A DNA stretch of 64,000 nucleotides from contig NZ_NHON01000031.1 of the NCBI RefSeq assembly GCF_002195995.1, positions 1-64,000 of the forward strand, read 5' to 3'. Below are positions 1-7,820 of this stretch, one piece after another. The position numbers and the translations under genes were made by a program. Every line of letters begins with the position of its first letter. The stretch's first letter is position 1. This DNA comes from Inquilinus limosus (lineage in GTDB: Bacteria > Pseudomonadota > Alphaproteobacteria > DSM-16000 > Inquilinaceae). The notes under the pieces were generated by a model, which was not told where the DNA came from, did not search any database, and was given only the letters and a program-made list of their open reading frames with translations.

Positions 1-28
1 AAGCACCTCCTGCGAAGCACCTCCTGCG
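1..28. repeat. 14-bp perfect tandem duplication
   Basis: The 14-base word AAGCACCTCCTGCG occurs twice back to back. It lies inside the transposase remnant that follows. Because 14 is not a multiple of three, the duplication shifts the reading frame of anything entering from the left. It could be a genuine frameshifting duplication or an assembly artefact at a contig edge. Confidence 0.8.
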
Positions 29-146
29 CAAGGCCGCTCGACGCAACCCCGACGCTATCTGCGACGCCATCGCCTCCATCCTCGACACTGTCACCCCGCC
101 ACAGTGCCGCAACTTCTTCGCCCAGGCCGGTTATGACCTCAGATAA
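3..146 (+). pseudogene. C-terminal remnant of an IS630-type transposase
   Basis: The open frame ending in TAA at 144-146 encodes KHLLRKAARR, then a helix ending in TVTPPQCRNFFAQAGYDLR. This is the characteristic end of IS630-family transposases (LRKAA near the start of the last 45 residues, then a P-x-x-C-x-N-[FY]-F-x-x-AGY tail). Only about 43 residues lie in the window. The 14-bp duplication at 1-28 puts the two copies of the motif start in different frames, so the gene is either frameshifted or cut at this point. I see no clear terminal inverted repeat just downstream. A palindromic repeat (212-299) follows. Confidence 0.65.
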
Positions 147-211
147 ATTCATCCCGCTCTAGAGCCGGGTCAACACCCGCCGAAGCCGGACAGACGGTTC
201 CTTTCCCTCAC

Positions 212-299
212 CGTCATTGCGAGGAGGCGAAGCCGACGAAGCAATCCAGGGGCCGGTGCGCACCGGCCCCTGGATTGCTTCGCTGCGCTCGCAATGACG
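212..299. repeat. Type A palindromic repeat, copy 1
   Basis: It begins CGTCATTGCGAGGAGG and ends GCGCTCGCAATGACG, with a central GGGGCCGG / CCGGCCCC stem. Right flank: TTCTGGGAATTCTGA, then GTCTCGCTTGCGGGAGAGGC, which other copies also carry. It lies between the transposase tail (+) and the glutathione peroxidase gene (-), so it sits between converging 3' ends. Confidence 0.9.
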
Positions 300-379
300 A
301 TTCTGGGAATTCTGAAAAAGGTCTCGCTTGCGGGAGAGGCAACGCGAAAACGCTCCCTATCGGCTTCCGGCCCGGGCAG

Positions 380-919
380 TCAGCGCGCCAGCGCCGCGTC
401 AACCGCTTCCGTGACCTCCGGGCCGGTCGGCTCCGCCGCGCTGGGGAAGCTGGCCAGCAGGGTGCCGTCGCGGCCGATCAGCAGCTTGTGGAAGTTCCAT
501 TTCGGCACGGCCGCCGCATCCTGCTGCGCCGCCCAGCGGTACAGCGGATGGGCGTCGGCGCCGACCACCGCCTGCTTGGCCAGCATCGGGAAGTCGATGC
601 CGAAGGTGGTCTCGCAGAATTCCTTGATCTCGCCGGACGAGCCCGGCTCCTGCGCCCCAAAATCGTTCGACGGCACGCCGAGCAGCACGAAGCCGCCGTC
701 GCGGTGCCGGGCCCACAGCGCCTCCAGGCCCGAATACTGCTTGGTGAAGCCGCAGAAGGAGGCGGTGTTCACCACCAGCACCACCTTGCCGGCGAAGGCG
801 TCGGGAGCGAAGGCGCCGCCCTCCAACTTCGGCAGCGGCAAAGCGGACCAGTCGAGCGGGCGGGCTGCGGCGGGAGTCGCGATCATGATCAGCACCAGGA
901 AGAGCAGTCGGGCCAGCAT
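380..919 (-). CDS. Glutathione peroxidase family protein, exported
   Basis: This 179-residue thiol peroxidase reduces hydroperoxides with glutathione or thioredoxin. It has an N-terminal signal peptide (hydrophobic residues 3-17, AxA site near 18-19), so it probably acts in the periplasm. The family signature is intact: NTASFCGFT with the peroxidatic Cys near 56, FGAQEPG with Gln near 90, and WNFHK with Trp/Asn near 141-142, which together make the catalytic tetrad. The ATG at 919 is preceded by GGAGG at good spacing, so I chose it over an upstream ATG at 973. The gene is divergent from the dehydrogenase at 1063 across 143 bp. The family is clear; the preferred reductant is not. Confidence 0.9.
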   Translation of the reverse strand: MLARLLFLVLIMIATPAAARPLDWSALPLPKLEGGAFAPDAFAGKVVLVVNTASFCGFTKQYSGLEALWARHRDGGFVLLGVPSNDFGAQEPGSSGEIKEFCETTFGIDFPMLAKQAVVGADAHPLYRWAAQQDAAAVPKWNFHKLLIGRDGTLLASFPSAAEPTGPEVTEAVDAALAR

Positions 920-1062
920 CGTGGAACCTCCGACGGGATGCCCCACGCTGCCCCGCCGCGCCCCGGAACGCAACCCTTGGCTCCTCGCCCGCCGCCGAAT
1001 CCCGTGCTAGGACGGAACCCGCCGGATCCCCGGCGCCCGATTCCGGCGATGGAACCCCGCCC

Positions 1063-2007
1063 GTGCCCGAAACCGTCCTGCACCTGCACCCCGGCATGCC
1101 GGAGGCCTCGCTGCGCCCGATGCGCGAGCGCTATGAGCTGATCGAGCATTCGCGCGCGAGCGCCGAGGCCGGCCCGCTGCCCGAGGCCGACCGCATCCGT
1201 GGCGTGGTCACCATCGGCGTGATCGGCATCGACCGCGCGCTGATCGACCGGCTGCCCAACCTGGGCATCATCAGCTGCTACGGCTCGGGCTATGAGCGGA
1301 TCGACGTGGCGGCGGCGAAGGCGCGCGGCATCGCCGTCACCAGCAACACCGGCGCCAACGCCGCCTGTGTTGCCGACATGGCGCTGACCCTGCTGCTGGC
1401 CAGCGTGCGCCGGCTGGGCGAGGGTGACCGCTTCGTCCGCGCCGGGCAGTGGACGCGGCCCGCTGCGCCGCCGTCGCTGATCTCGACCGGCCTGGCCGGG
1501 CGCCGGGTCGGTATCCTCGGCCTCGGCTCGATCGGCGAGAAGATCGCGCGGCGGGCCGCCGCCTTCGACATGGAGGTCGGCTACCACAACCGCCGGCCGA
1601 AGCCGGGCGTGCCCTGGGCCTATCACGACAGCCTGGCGGCGCTGGCGGAATGGGCGGACATCCTGGTCGTCTCCTGCCGCTCCGACGCCAGCACCCGCGG
1701 CATCGTCGACCGCGCGGTGCTGGAAGCGCTGGGGCCGCAGGGCCACGTGATCAACATCGCCCGCGGCGAGGTGCTGGACGAGCCGGCGCTGATCGCGGCG
1801 CTGGAGGCCGGCACCATCGCCGGCGCCGGCCTCGACGTGTTCGAGCACGAGCCGCAGGTGCCGGAGGCGCTGAAGCGGCTGGAGAACGTGGTGCTGGCGC
1901 CGCACATCGCCAGCATGACCGAGGCCGCGCATCGCGAGATGTGCCGGATGACGATCGACGCGCTGGACAATTTCTTCGCCGGAAGGCCCCTGACCAACGC
2001 GGTGTGA
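1063..2007 (+). CDS. D-isomer-specific 2-hydroxyacid dehydrogenase (glyoxylate/hydroxypyruvate reductase-like)
   Basis: This 314-residue NAD(P)H-dependent reductase acts on 2-oxoacids such as glyoxylate or hydroxypyruvate. The Rossmann motif GILGLGSIGEKIA is near residues 149-160. Catalytic Arg is near 206 (SCRSDAST), the acidic partner is in LDVFEHEP, and catalytic His is in LAPHIASMT near 281. Length fits the family. The start is a GTG with only a weak ribosome-binding site; an in-frame ATG occurs 11 codons later. It stands alone, divergent from the peroxidase gene and convergent with the SDR at 2244. The exact substrate cannot be told from sequence. Confidence 0.88.
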   Translation: MPETVLHLHPGMPEASLRPMRERYELIEHSRASAEAGPLPEADRIRGVVTIGVIGIDRALIDRLPNLGIISCYGSGYERIDVAAAKARGIAVTSNTGANAACVADMALTLLLASVRRLGEGDRFVRAGQWTRPAAPPSLISTGLAGRRVGILGLGSIGEKIARRAAAFDMEVGYHNRRPKPGVPWAYHDSLAALAEWADILVVSCRSDASTRGIVDRAVLEALGPQGHVINIARGEVLDEPALIAALEAGTIAGAGLDVFEHEPQVPEALKRLENVVLAPHIASMTEAAHREMCRMTIDALDNFFAGRPLTNAV

Positions 2008-2081
2008 GGCGGCGGGGCGGCAGGAGCCGGCCGCAGGCGTGTCGTTGGCATTTTGCGAGCCCTCTTCAGAACTCCCAGAAC

Positions 2082-2169
2082 CGTCATTGCGAGCGTAGCG
2101 AAGCAATCCAGGGGCCGATGCGCACCGGCCCCTGGATTGCTTCGTCGGCTTCGCCTCCTCGCAATGACG
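2082..2169. repeat. Type A palindromic repeat, copy 2 (inverted)
   Basis: Same element as at 212-299 in the opposite orientation: the short arm GAGCGTAGCGAAGC is on the left and the long arm (GCTTCGCCTCCTCGC) on the right. It is flanked by TTCAGAACTCCCAGAA on the left and GGTCCGGCGGGAGAGGCAA on the right, remnants of the larger outer inverted repeat. It fills the convergent gap between 2007 and 2244. Confidence 0.9.
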
Positions 2170-2243
2170 GCGGGGAATAGCCAGTTCTGAAAAGGTCCGG
2201 CGGGAGAGGCAATGCGAAGAACCCGGCCTCCAGCTCCTGCCCG

Positions 2244-3068
2244 CTACGCCACCGGCATCGTGCCGCCGTCGATCACATGCTCGCTGCCATGGATCGCGGC
2301 AGCGCGGTCGGAGGCCAGGAAGGCCACCAGCTCCGCCACCTCCTCCGGCCAGGCCGGGCGGCCGATCGGGATGCCGCCGAGCGATGCCATCAGGGCCTGC
2401 CGGGCGGCCTCGACGTCGGTGCCGTCGCGGGCCGCCAGCCTCTCGACCAGCGCGGTGGCGGCCTCGGTCTGCACCCAGCCCGGCGCCACGCGGACGACGC
2501 GCACGCCCTTTGGCCCGACCTCCTTCGCCAGCGCCTTGCTGTAGGTCGACAGCGCCGCCTTGGCCGCGGCATAGGCGGTCGTCGCCTCCGGCAGCGGCAG
2601 CCGGCTCTGGATCGAACCGACATGGATGACCACCCCGGCGCCGCGCTCCAGCATGCCCGGCAGCAGCGCCCGGTCCAGCCGCACCGCCGGCATCAGGTTC
2701 AGGTCCAGCGCGCGCCGCCATTCGCCGTCATCCAGCGCCGCGAAGCCGCCGGCCGGGGCCTTCGAGCCGCCGAGGACATGGACCAGGATATCGGCGCCGC
2801 CGAGCCGGTCCCGCACGGCCTCCGCCACGGCGGCGCAGCCCTCCGGCCCGGTCAGATCGGCCGCCACGAAGGGCTCGGCCTCGTCGAGACCGGCCGGCCG
2901 GCTGCGGGCCACGGCCAGGACGCTGGCCCCGGCCCGGCGCAGCCGCGCCGCCACCGCCGCGCCGATGCCGCGGCTGCCGCTGGTCACCAGGGCGCGCCGG
3001 CCCGCGAGCTCGCGCGGATCGGCCGGGAATTCAGGACGGGCGATCGGGTCGGGCGGCGTGAGCGTCAT
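2244..3068 (-). CDS. Short-chain dehydrogenase/reductase
   Basis: This 274-residue classical SDR oxidoreductase has the cofactor motif [12 protein letters not shown] near residues 28-39 and the active-site YAAAK after a conserved Ser region. It should catalyse NAD(P)-dependent carbonyl/alcohol interconversion; the substrate is unknown. I start it at 3068, where the ATG has GAGGAA upstream; the longer open frame to 3137 would run into the divergent HxlR gene. The divergent pairing suggests the HxlR protein controls it, as in many electrophile-responsive HxlR/oxidoreductase pairs. Confidence 0.85.
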   Translation of the reverse strand: MTLTPPDPIARPEFPADPRELAGRRALVTSGSRGIGAAVAARLRRAGASVLAVARSRPAGLDEAEPFVAADLTGPEGCAAVAEAVRDRLGGADILVHVLGGSKAPAGGFAALDDGEWRRALDLNLMPAVRLDRALLPGMLERGAGVVIHVGSIQSRLPLPEATTAYAAAKAALSTYSKALAKEVGPKGVRVVRVAPGWVQTEAATALVERLAARDGTDVEAARQALMASLGGIPIGRPAWPEEVAELVAFLASDRAAAIHGSEHVIDGGTMPVA

Positions 3069-3122
3069 GGCGGTTCCTCGGGATCGGTTGCGGGACGCCG
3101 AGGATGGGAATAGGGTTTCGCA

Positions 3123-3521
3123 ATGGCAAGTACGCACGAAAAAGTAAGGTACTCACCGGAAGGTAAGAGACCGGCCTACACCCCGGGCTCCGCCGCCGCG
3201 GGGGTGGAGCAGGCGCTGAAGGTGCTGGAGGGCCGGTGGAAGCTGGTGATCCTGTTCCACCTGTTCGGCGGCAAGCTGCTGCGCTTCTCGGAGCTGGAGC
3301 GGGCGATCCCGGCGATCTCGCAGAAGATGCTGATCCAGCAGCTGCGGCAGATGGAGGCCGACGGCATCGTCCGCCGCATCGTCCACCACCAGGTGCCGCC
3401 CAAGGTGGAATACGCGCTGACCGATTGGGGCCAGGCGCTGTGCCCGGCCCTGGACGCGATCCTGACCTGGGCGGAGCAGCGGCCGGCCGCGCCCGCCGAG
3501 GGCGGCGAGCAGGGAGACTGA
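3123..3521 (+). CDS. HxlR-family winged-helix transcriptional regulator
   Basis: This 132-residue protein carries the HxlR domain from about residue 25: [20 protein letters not shown], then [24 protein letters not shown] and the wing [21 protein letters not shown]. Members sense electrophiles, quinones or aldehydes and repress adjacent oxidoreductases. It is divergent from the SDR (55 bp apart) and followed 2 bp later by the haloacid dehalogenase gene, suggesting co-transcription. Family is certain; the ligand is not. Confidence 0.9.
   Translation: MASTHEKVRYSPEGKRPAYTPGSAAAGVEQALKVLEGRWKLVILFHLFGGKLLRFSELERAIPAISQKMLIQQLRQMEADGIVRRIVHHQVPPKVEYALTDWGQALCPALDAILTWAEQRPAAPAEGGEQGD
3143..3153. 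promoter_or_regulatory. Possible HxlR-type operator
   Basis: The dyad AGTA-N3-TACT lies just inside the annotated start of the HxlR gene. Short AGTA/TACT dyads are typical of HxlR/DUF24 operators, so this could be autoregulatory, or the true start codon may lie further downstream. It is short enough to occur by chance. Confidence 0.3.
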
Positions 3522-3523
3522 CC

Positions 3524-4210
3524 ATGGGTACCGGGCCGCTGACCGGGGTGAAGGCCTGCGTCTTCGACGCCTATGGCACGCTGTTCGACACCGCCTCGGC
3601 CGCCCGGCGCTGCGCCGATGAGGTCGGCGACCAGGCTGGCCCGCTGGCGGCGCTGTGGCGCGAGAAGCAGCTGGCCTACACCTGGCTGCGGGCGGTGCAG
3701 GGCCGCCACGCCGATTTCTGGCAGGTGACCGGCGACGCGCTGGACTTCGCGCTGGAGACGCTCGGGATCGACCGGCCCGGCCTGCGCGAACGGCTGATGG
3801 AGCTGTACCTGACGCTGGAATCCTATCCCGAGGTGCCGGAGGTGCTGCGCCGGCTGCGCGCCGCCGGGCTGAGGACGGCGATCCTGTCCAACGGCACGCC
3901 GCGGATGCTCGAGGCGCTGGTGGCCGGCGCCGGGCTGCAGGGGCAGTTCGACGCGCTGCTGTCGGTGGAGCAGGCCGGGGTCTACAAGCCGGATGCGCGC
4001 GTCTACCAGCTGGCGCTCGACACGCTGGGGCTGCCGGCGCGGGCGATTTCCTTCCAGTCCTCGAACGGCTGGGACGCCTATGGCGCCTCGGCCTTCGGCA
4101 TGCAGGTGGTCTGGTGCAACCGCGCCGGACAGCGACCGGAGCGGCTGCCGGGCGCGCCCGACCGCGTGGTCGCGACGCTGGCGGCGCTGCCGGCCCTGGT
4201 CGGGGCTTAG
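3524..4210 (+). CDS. Haloacid dehalogenase, type II (HAD superfamily)
   Basis: This 228-residue hydrolase resembles L-2-haloacid dehalogenases, which remove halide from short 2-haloalkanoic acids. The nucleophile Asp is near residue 15 in VFDAYGTLFDT. ILSNGTPRMLEAL supplies motif II, KPDARVYQLALDTLGL the Lys, and SSNGWDAYGASAFGM the family-specific acidic motif. Length matches the family. It starts 2 bp after the HxlR stop, with AGGGAG upstream of the ATG. The true substrate could be another phosphorylated or halogenated small acid. Confidence 0.88.
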   Translation: MGTGPLTGVKACVFDAYGTLFDTASAARRCADEVGDQAGPLAALWREKQLAYTWLRAVQGRHADFWQVTGDALDFALETLGIDRPGLRERLMELYLTLESYPEVPEVLRRLRAAGLRTAILSNGTPRMLEALVAGAGLQGQFDALLSVEQAGVYKPDARVYQLALDTLGLPARAISFQSSNGWDAYGASAFGMQVVWCNRAGQRPERLPGAPDRVVATLAALPALVGA

Positions 4211-4258
4211 GGGCTGACGCCTGCCTCTCTCGCAAACGGGCTTTCGGATTTCAAACAC

Positions 4259-4288
4259 CGTCACTGCGAGCGCAGCGAAGCAATGACG
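4259..4288. repeat. Type A palindromic repeat, copy 3 (internally deleted)
   Basis: Only the outer arms remain: CGTCACTGCGAGCGCAGC joined directly to CAATGACG. The central GGGGCC stem is missing, leaving about 30 bp. Upstream sequence GCCTCTCTCGCAAACGGG matches the outer flank of other copies, so this is a deletion derivative of the full element. Confidence 0.7.
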
Positions 4289-4378
4289 GCGAGGGGAAGG
4301 CCGTTCGAAAGATCCAGCCAAACACGAAAGAGGCGACGCAAAGCACCGTTCCCGTGGAGGGCTTCGGCTCGGCCAGCG

Positions 4379-4514
4379 ACCGTTTGGAAATGCACTGGCG
4401 CGAGTCGGCTGGCGGCGGCGTCGAGAACCGGAGCGCAGCGCACGTTTGGTGCGTGAGCACCGGAAGCTTCGAGTCCGCCGTCAGACGGCCGCGCCAGTAG
4501 CGTTTACAGACGGT
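4379..4514. repeat. Type E inverted-repeat element, copy 1
   Basis: A 136-bp element with imperfect terminal inverted repeats: left end ACCGTTTGGAAATGCACTGG, right end (reverse complement) ACCGTCTGTAAACGCTACTG. A second copy lies at 52262-52400, and the interior is also conserved (GAGTCGGCTGG, GAGAACCGG, GTGAGCACCGGAAGC, CAGACGGCCGCGCCAGTAG). The right end stops 2 bp before the stop codon of the minus-strand gene at 4517. No coding capacity was seen. Confidence 0.85.
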
Positions 4515-4516
4515 CT

Positions 4517-4837
4517 CTAAACGCCGCAGTCCTGGGCGTAGCTCTGCTGCTCGTCGGTGACGATCTGCTGGTGGTCCTGCAGGTCGGACTCTTGCAGCCG
4601 CAGCTCAGCTTGGCAGGTCTTGTAGATGTCGCCCAGCTTGACATAGGCGTCGACCAACTTCTTGTGCGCGGCGCATTTCTCCGCCTGCGGCGCCGCCAGG
4701 CTGGACAGCCGGGCGGATTGCAGCGGCGGGATGGCCTTGGTCTGCGCCATGAAATCCTCGTTGCAGCCGGCGAAGGCGGGCACGGCCAGCAGCGGCACAG
4801 CGGCCGCGGCGAGAAGAAATTGCTTCACGACACGCAT
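4517..4837 (-). CDS. Small exported protein of unknown function
   Basis: A 106-residue protein with a clear signal peptide (MRVVKQFLLAAAAVPLLAVPAFAG, cleavage after AFA). The mature chain is helical and charged, with four Cys (near 25, 55, 75 and 104 of the precursor) that could form two disulfides, which fits a periplasmic location. The C-terminal half looks like a coiled coil rich in Gln/Glu/Asp. I do not recognise a family. The start at 4837 is chosen because the signal peptide begins there. The type E element begins 2 bp past its stop codon. Confidence 0.75.
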   Translation of the reverse strand: MRVVKQFLLAAAAVPLLAVPAFAGCNEDFMAQTKAIPPLQSARLSSLAAPQAEKCAAHKKLVDAYVKLGDIYKTCQAELRLQESDLQDHQQIVTDEQQSYAQDCGV

Positions 4838-4935
4838 CTCCACGCTCCGGGATCCCGCGTCCGGCGACGGAGCGCGGGCGGCGAGAGAAACCCGCCCCGG
4901 CGGGATTCGTTCCGGTCGCGGCCTGGACGGTCCGG

Positions 4936-6024
4936 TCAGCCCGGCGCCGGGCCGGTCGAGCCGCGCAGCACCAGCTCGGTGCCGAAATGGATCTCGTCGC
5001 GGCCGCGCGGGTCGATCAGCAGCTCCGCCGCCGCCCGCCCCTTCTCGACCAGCGGCTGGCGGATCGTGGTCAGCGGCGGCTGCACGGCCGCGGCCATGGC
5101 GATGTCGTCGAAGCCGATCACCGAGATGTCGTCCGGCACCGACAGGCCCTGGCGCGCCAGCCAGTCCATGGCCCACAGCGCCAGGCGGTCGCAGGTGGCG
5201 AGGATCGCGGTCATGCCCGGCTGGCGCCGCATCAGCCGGGGCATGCTGCGGTCGATCGACGCCGCCTCGAACAGGCATTCTTCGATCGCCACCCGCCCGG
5301 CCGGGATACCGGCCTCTTCCAGCACCTCGAGATAGCCGTAGAGCCGCTGCTGGCAGGCGTCGTAGATCGAGTCGCGGATGCGCCGGGCCGACACCGCGCC
5401 CTCCCGCTCATCCGGCATCAGCTCCATCGACAGCACGCCGATCCGGCGGTGGCCGAGGCCGAGCAGATGCCGCGCCGCCGCCGCCGCGCCGCTGCGGTCG
5501 GCCACGGTGACGGTGCGGCAGCCCGCGACCAGCGGCTGGTCGACCGTCACCACCGGCAGGCCACGGCTGCGGATGATGTCGAGAACGCCCGGCTCCTCCT
5601 CCATGCAGTACATGATGAAGCCGTCGACCGCGGCCGAGCCGAGGGCCTTGCGCGCCGCCTCGACATCCGCGGCGGCATAGACCGAGATGCCGCGGCCGGT
5701 CTCGTCGCACACCGCGGCGACGCCCTGGATCAGCGCCAGCGCCGCCGGGTCGCCGAAGGCGTAGCCCAGCCCCTCCGGGATCATCACCGCGACCGTGCCG
5801 ATCTGGCCGGTGCGCAGCATCCGGGCCAGCGGGTCGGGGCCCTGATAGCCCAGCGCCCCGGCCGCCTCCATGACCTTGGCGCGGATCGCCTCGCTGACCC
5901 GCTCTGGGTGGTTGAAGACGTTGGAGACGGTGCCCTGCGCCACCCCCGCCGCGGTGGCGATGTCGCGCAGCCGGGCCTTGGGCTTCGGGGCGTCGGGCTT
6001 GTCGGGCGAGGCGTCCTCGGGCAT
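4936..6024 (-). CDS. LacI-family transcriptional regulator
   Basis: A 362-residue DNA-binding repressor. The N-terminal helix-turn-helix RLRDIATAAGVAQGTVSNVFNHPERV (about residues 18-43) and hinge are typical, followed by a periplasmic-binding-protein-like sensor domain ending in VIGFDDIAMAAAVQPPLTTIRQP. LacI proteins usually bind sugars or sugar-like effectors. It faces a tiny gene at 6134 across 110 bp holding three dyads of the LacI type, so it probably represses itself and/or that gene and the aminotransferase beyond. No sugar transporter is nearby to suggest the effector. Confidence 0.92.
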   Translation of the reverse strand: MPEDASPDKPDAPKPKARLRDIATAAGVAQGTVSNVFNHPERVSEAIRAKVMEAAGALGYQGPDPLARMLRTGQIGTVAVMIPEGLGYAFGDPAALALIQGVAAVCDETGRGISVYAAADVEAARKALGSAAVDGFIMYCMEEEPGVLDIIRSRGLPVVTVDQPLVAGCRTVTVADRSGAAAAARHLLGLGHRRIGVLSMELMPDEREGAVSARRIRDSIYDACQQRLYGYLEVLEEAGIPAGRVAIEECLFEAASIDRSMPRLMRRQPGMTAILATCDRLALWAMDWLARQGLSVPDDISVIGFDDIAMAAAVQPPLTTIRQPLVEKGRAAAELLIDPRGRDEIHFGTELVLRGSTGPAPG

Positions 6025-6047
6025 GGGGCGAGAGCGTAGCGCCGATC

Positions 6048-6061
6048 TTGAACCGATTCAA
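6048..6061. promoter_or_regulatory. LacI-type operator, site 1
   Basis: TTGAACCGATTCAA is a near-perfect 14-bp palindrome, one base off TTGAATCGATTCAA. The central CG step and symmetry are typical of LacI-family operators. It lies 24 bp upstream of the LacI start codon. Confidence 0.75.
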
Positions 6062-6096
6062 AAACTCCTTGACGGCCGGCATGGTCGCAGCGATTA

Positions 6097-6122
6097 TGAA
6101 TCGATTCAAAAAATCGATTCAA
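6097..6122. promoter_or_regulatory. LacI-type operators, sites 2 and 3
   Basis: TGAATCGATTCA at 6097-6108 is a perfect 12-bp palindrome. It is followed at 6111-6122 by AAATCGATTCAA, which keeps the centre and right half. Both share the core ATCGATTCA with site 1 at 6048. Site 3 ends immediately before the Shine-Dalgarno of the small gene at 6134, so a bound repressor would block it. Confidence 0.75.
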
Positions 6123-6133
6123 TGGAGGCCGTC

Positions 6134-6358
6134 ATGTCCCTCATGACCGGATTCCCGCTGGTCGCCCATCTGATGCAGATCAAGCTGGGCGGGCGCTTCA
6201 GCCACCTGCCGCCCTCGGTGGCGGCGGAGCTGGAGGCCTTCGCCGCCGCCGAGGAGGAGGCCGGGCGCCCGATCCTCGAGCCGACGAAGCCGGCCGCCCC
6301 GCGCCGCTCCTCGGTGCCCGCCCCCGCGCCGTCCTTCGCCCTGCGCAAGGCGTGCTGA
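6134..6358 (+). CDS. Small protein of unknown function next to the LacI regulator
   Basis: A 74-residue protein with hydrophobic N-terminus MSLMTGFPLVAHLMQIK, a short acidic helix (SVAAELEAFAAAEEEAG) and a Pro/Ala/Ser-rich basic tail ending FALRKAC. I recognise no family. Translation support is good: GGAGG sits 5 bases before the ATG at 6134. It is the first gene reading away from the LacI operators, so is probably the main repressed target. It could be a small membrane-associated or accessory peptide. Confidence 0.55.
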   Translation: MSLMTGFPLVAHLMQIKLGGRFSHLPPSVAAELEAFAAAEEEAGRPILEPTKPAAPRRSSVPAPAPSFALRKAC

Positions 6359-6530
6359 AGCCACTCTCCGCTCCCGGATGCGGATCGAAATAAAATGTCC
6401 CCAGATCCGCACCCGGCGCAACTCTGGCATGATATAGGTCAGTCTCATTGACATAAATCGGCCTGCCATGGTTCGGTCGGGGAACGGCGCCGGACAGACG
6501 CCGCGCCCAGGAAGACCAAGGACCAGACCG

Positions 6531-7751
6531 ATGACCATCGGCGAGACCCATTACGCCGCCCGCGCCGGCCGCATGCGCGCCTCCGAGATCCGCGAGCTCC
6601 TGAAGCTCCTGGACCGGCCCGGCGTCATTTCCTTCGCCGGCGGCATCCCCGACCCGGCGCTGTTCCCGGCCGAGACCATCCGCGCCGGCTACGAGGCCGC
6701 GCTGGCCGCCGGCGACACCGCGCTGCAGTATTCGGTCAGCGAGGGCTATGCCCCGCTGCGGCAGTGGATCGCCCGGCACATGGGGTCGATCGGCGTGCCC
6801 TGCGGGCCCGACAACATCGTCATCACCTCCGGCTCGCAGCAGGGGCTGGACTATCTCGGCAAGCTGTTCCTGTCGCCGGGCGACACGGCGCTGGTGGGCT
6901 GGCCGACCTATCTCGGCGCGCTGCAGGCCTTCAACCCCTATGAGCCGCGCTACGACCGGCTGGAGCCGGAGCACGGCAACGCCACGCCCGAGATGTATCG
7001 TACGGCGGCCGAGGCCGCCGGCAGCCGGGTGCGGCTGGCCTATCTGACGCCCGATTTCGCCAACCCCTCGGGCGAGACGCTGAGCCTGGCGGCGCGCGAG
7101 CGGGCCCTGGCGCTGGCGGACGAGCTGGACATCCCGCTGGTCGAGGATTCGGCCTATCAGGCGCTGCGCTATGACGGCGAGGACGTGCCGCCGCTGCTGG
7201 CGCTGGACGTGGCGGCCAAGGGCGATATCGACCGCAGCCGGGTGATCCATTGCGGCAGCTTCTCGAAAACCCTGGCGCCGGGGCTGCGCATCGGCTGGAT
7301 CTGCGCCGCGCGGGGCGTGGTGCAGAAGCTGGTGCTGACCAAGCAGGCGGCCGACCTGCACACCCCGACGATCAACCAGATGGTGATGCACCACGCCGCC
7401 GAGCACGCCTATCCGGCCCAGGTGGCGAAGATCCGCGCCGCCTATCGCGACCGGCGCGACCGCATGCTGGCGGCGCTCGAGCGCCACATGCCGGCGGGGG
7501 TCAGCTGGACCCGGCCGCAGGGCGGCATGTTCATCTGGGTCACCCTGCCCGAAGGGCTGGACGGCGCCGCGCTGCTGGCCCGGGCGGTCGACCAGGGCGT
7601 CGCCTTCGTCCCCGGCCGCGCCTTCCATGCCGACGGCACCCTCGGCAACACGCTGCGCCTGTCCTTCTCCCTGGCCGGCGCCGAGGCGATCGAGGAGGGC
7701 ATCGGCCGGCTGGGCCGCCTGATCGCAGGGGCGGCGAAGGCCGCGGCCTGA
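6531..7751 (+). CDS. PLP-dependent aminotransferase, class I/II (2-aminoadipate transaminase-like)
   Basis: A 406-residue fold-type I aminotransferase. The N-terminus (RASEIRELLKLLDRPGVISFAGGIPDPALFP) is characteristic of the LysN/2-aminoadipate and valine-pyruvate aminotransferase group. ITSGSQQGLDYLGK, DFANPSGETLS and the PLP-lysine motif HCGSFSKTLAPGLRIGW follow in order. The ATG at 6531 begins the conserved region and has AAGGACC upstream. It uses an amino acid and a 2-oxoacid; the substrate is not determinable. It follows the tiny LacI-linked gene by 172 bp and may share its regulation. Confidence 0.88.
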   Translation: MTIGETHYAARAGRMRASEIRELLKLLDRPGVISFAGGIPDPALFPAETIRAGYEAALAAGDTALQYSVSEGYAPLRQWIARHMGSIGVPCGPDNIVITSGSQQGLDYLGKLFLSPGDTALVGWPTYLGALQAFNPYEPRYDRLEPEHGNATPEMYRTAAEAAGSRVRLAYLTPDFANPSGETLSLAARERALALADELDIPLVEDSAYQALRYDGEDVPPLLALDVAAKGDIDRSRVIHCGSFSKTLAPGLRIGWICAARGVVQKLVLTKQAADLHTPTINQMVMHHAAEHAYPAQVAKIRAAYRDRRDRMLAALERHMPAGVSWTRPQGGMFIWVTLPEGLDGAALLARAVDQGVAFVPGRAFHADGTLGNTLRLSFSLAGAEAIEEGIGRLGRLIAGAAKAAA

Positions 7752-7820
7752 GGCGGGCGCCTCTTCTCTGCAAGGCCGAAGCGGTCCACTCTTCGGACAT
7801 GGCATCGGAGGGGCTCTGCC

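Noticed and set aside
889-2721. Long 610-codon frame on the minus strand
   Set aside because: High-GC shadow of the dehydrogenase and SDR genes: its translation is Arg/Gly/Ala-rich, has no domain, and covers genes with clear families on other frames.
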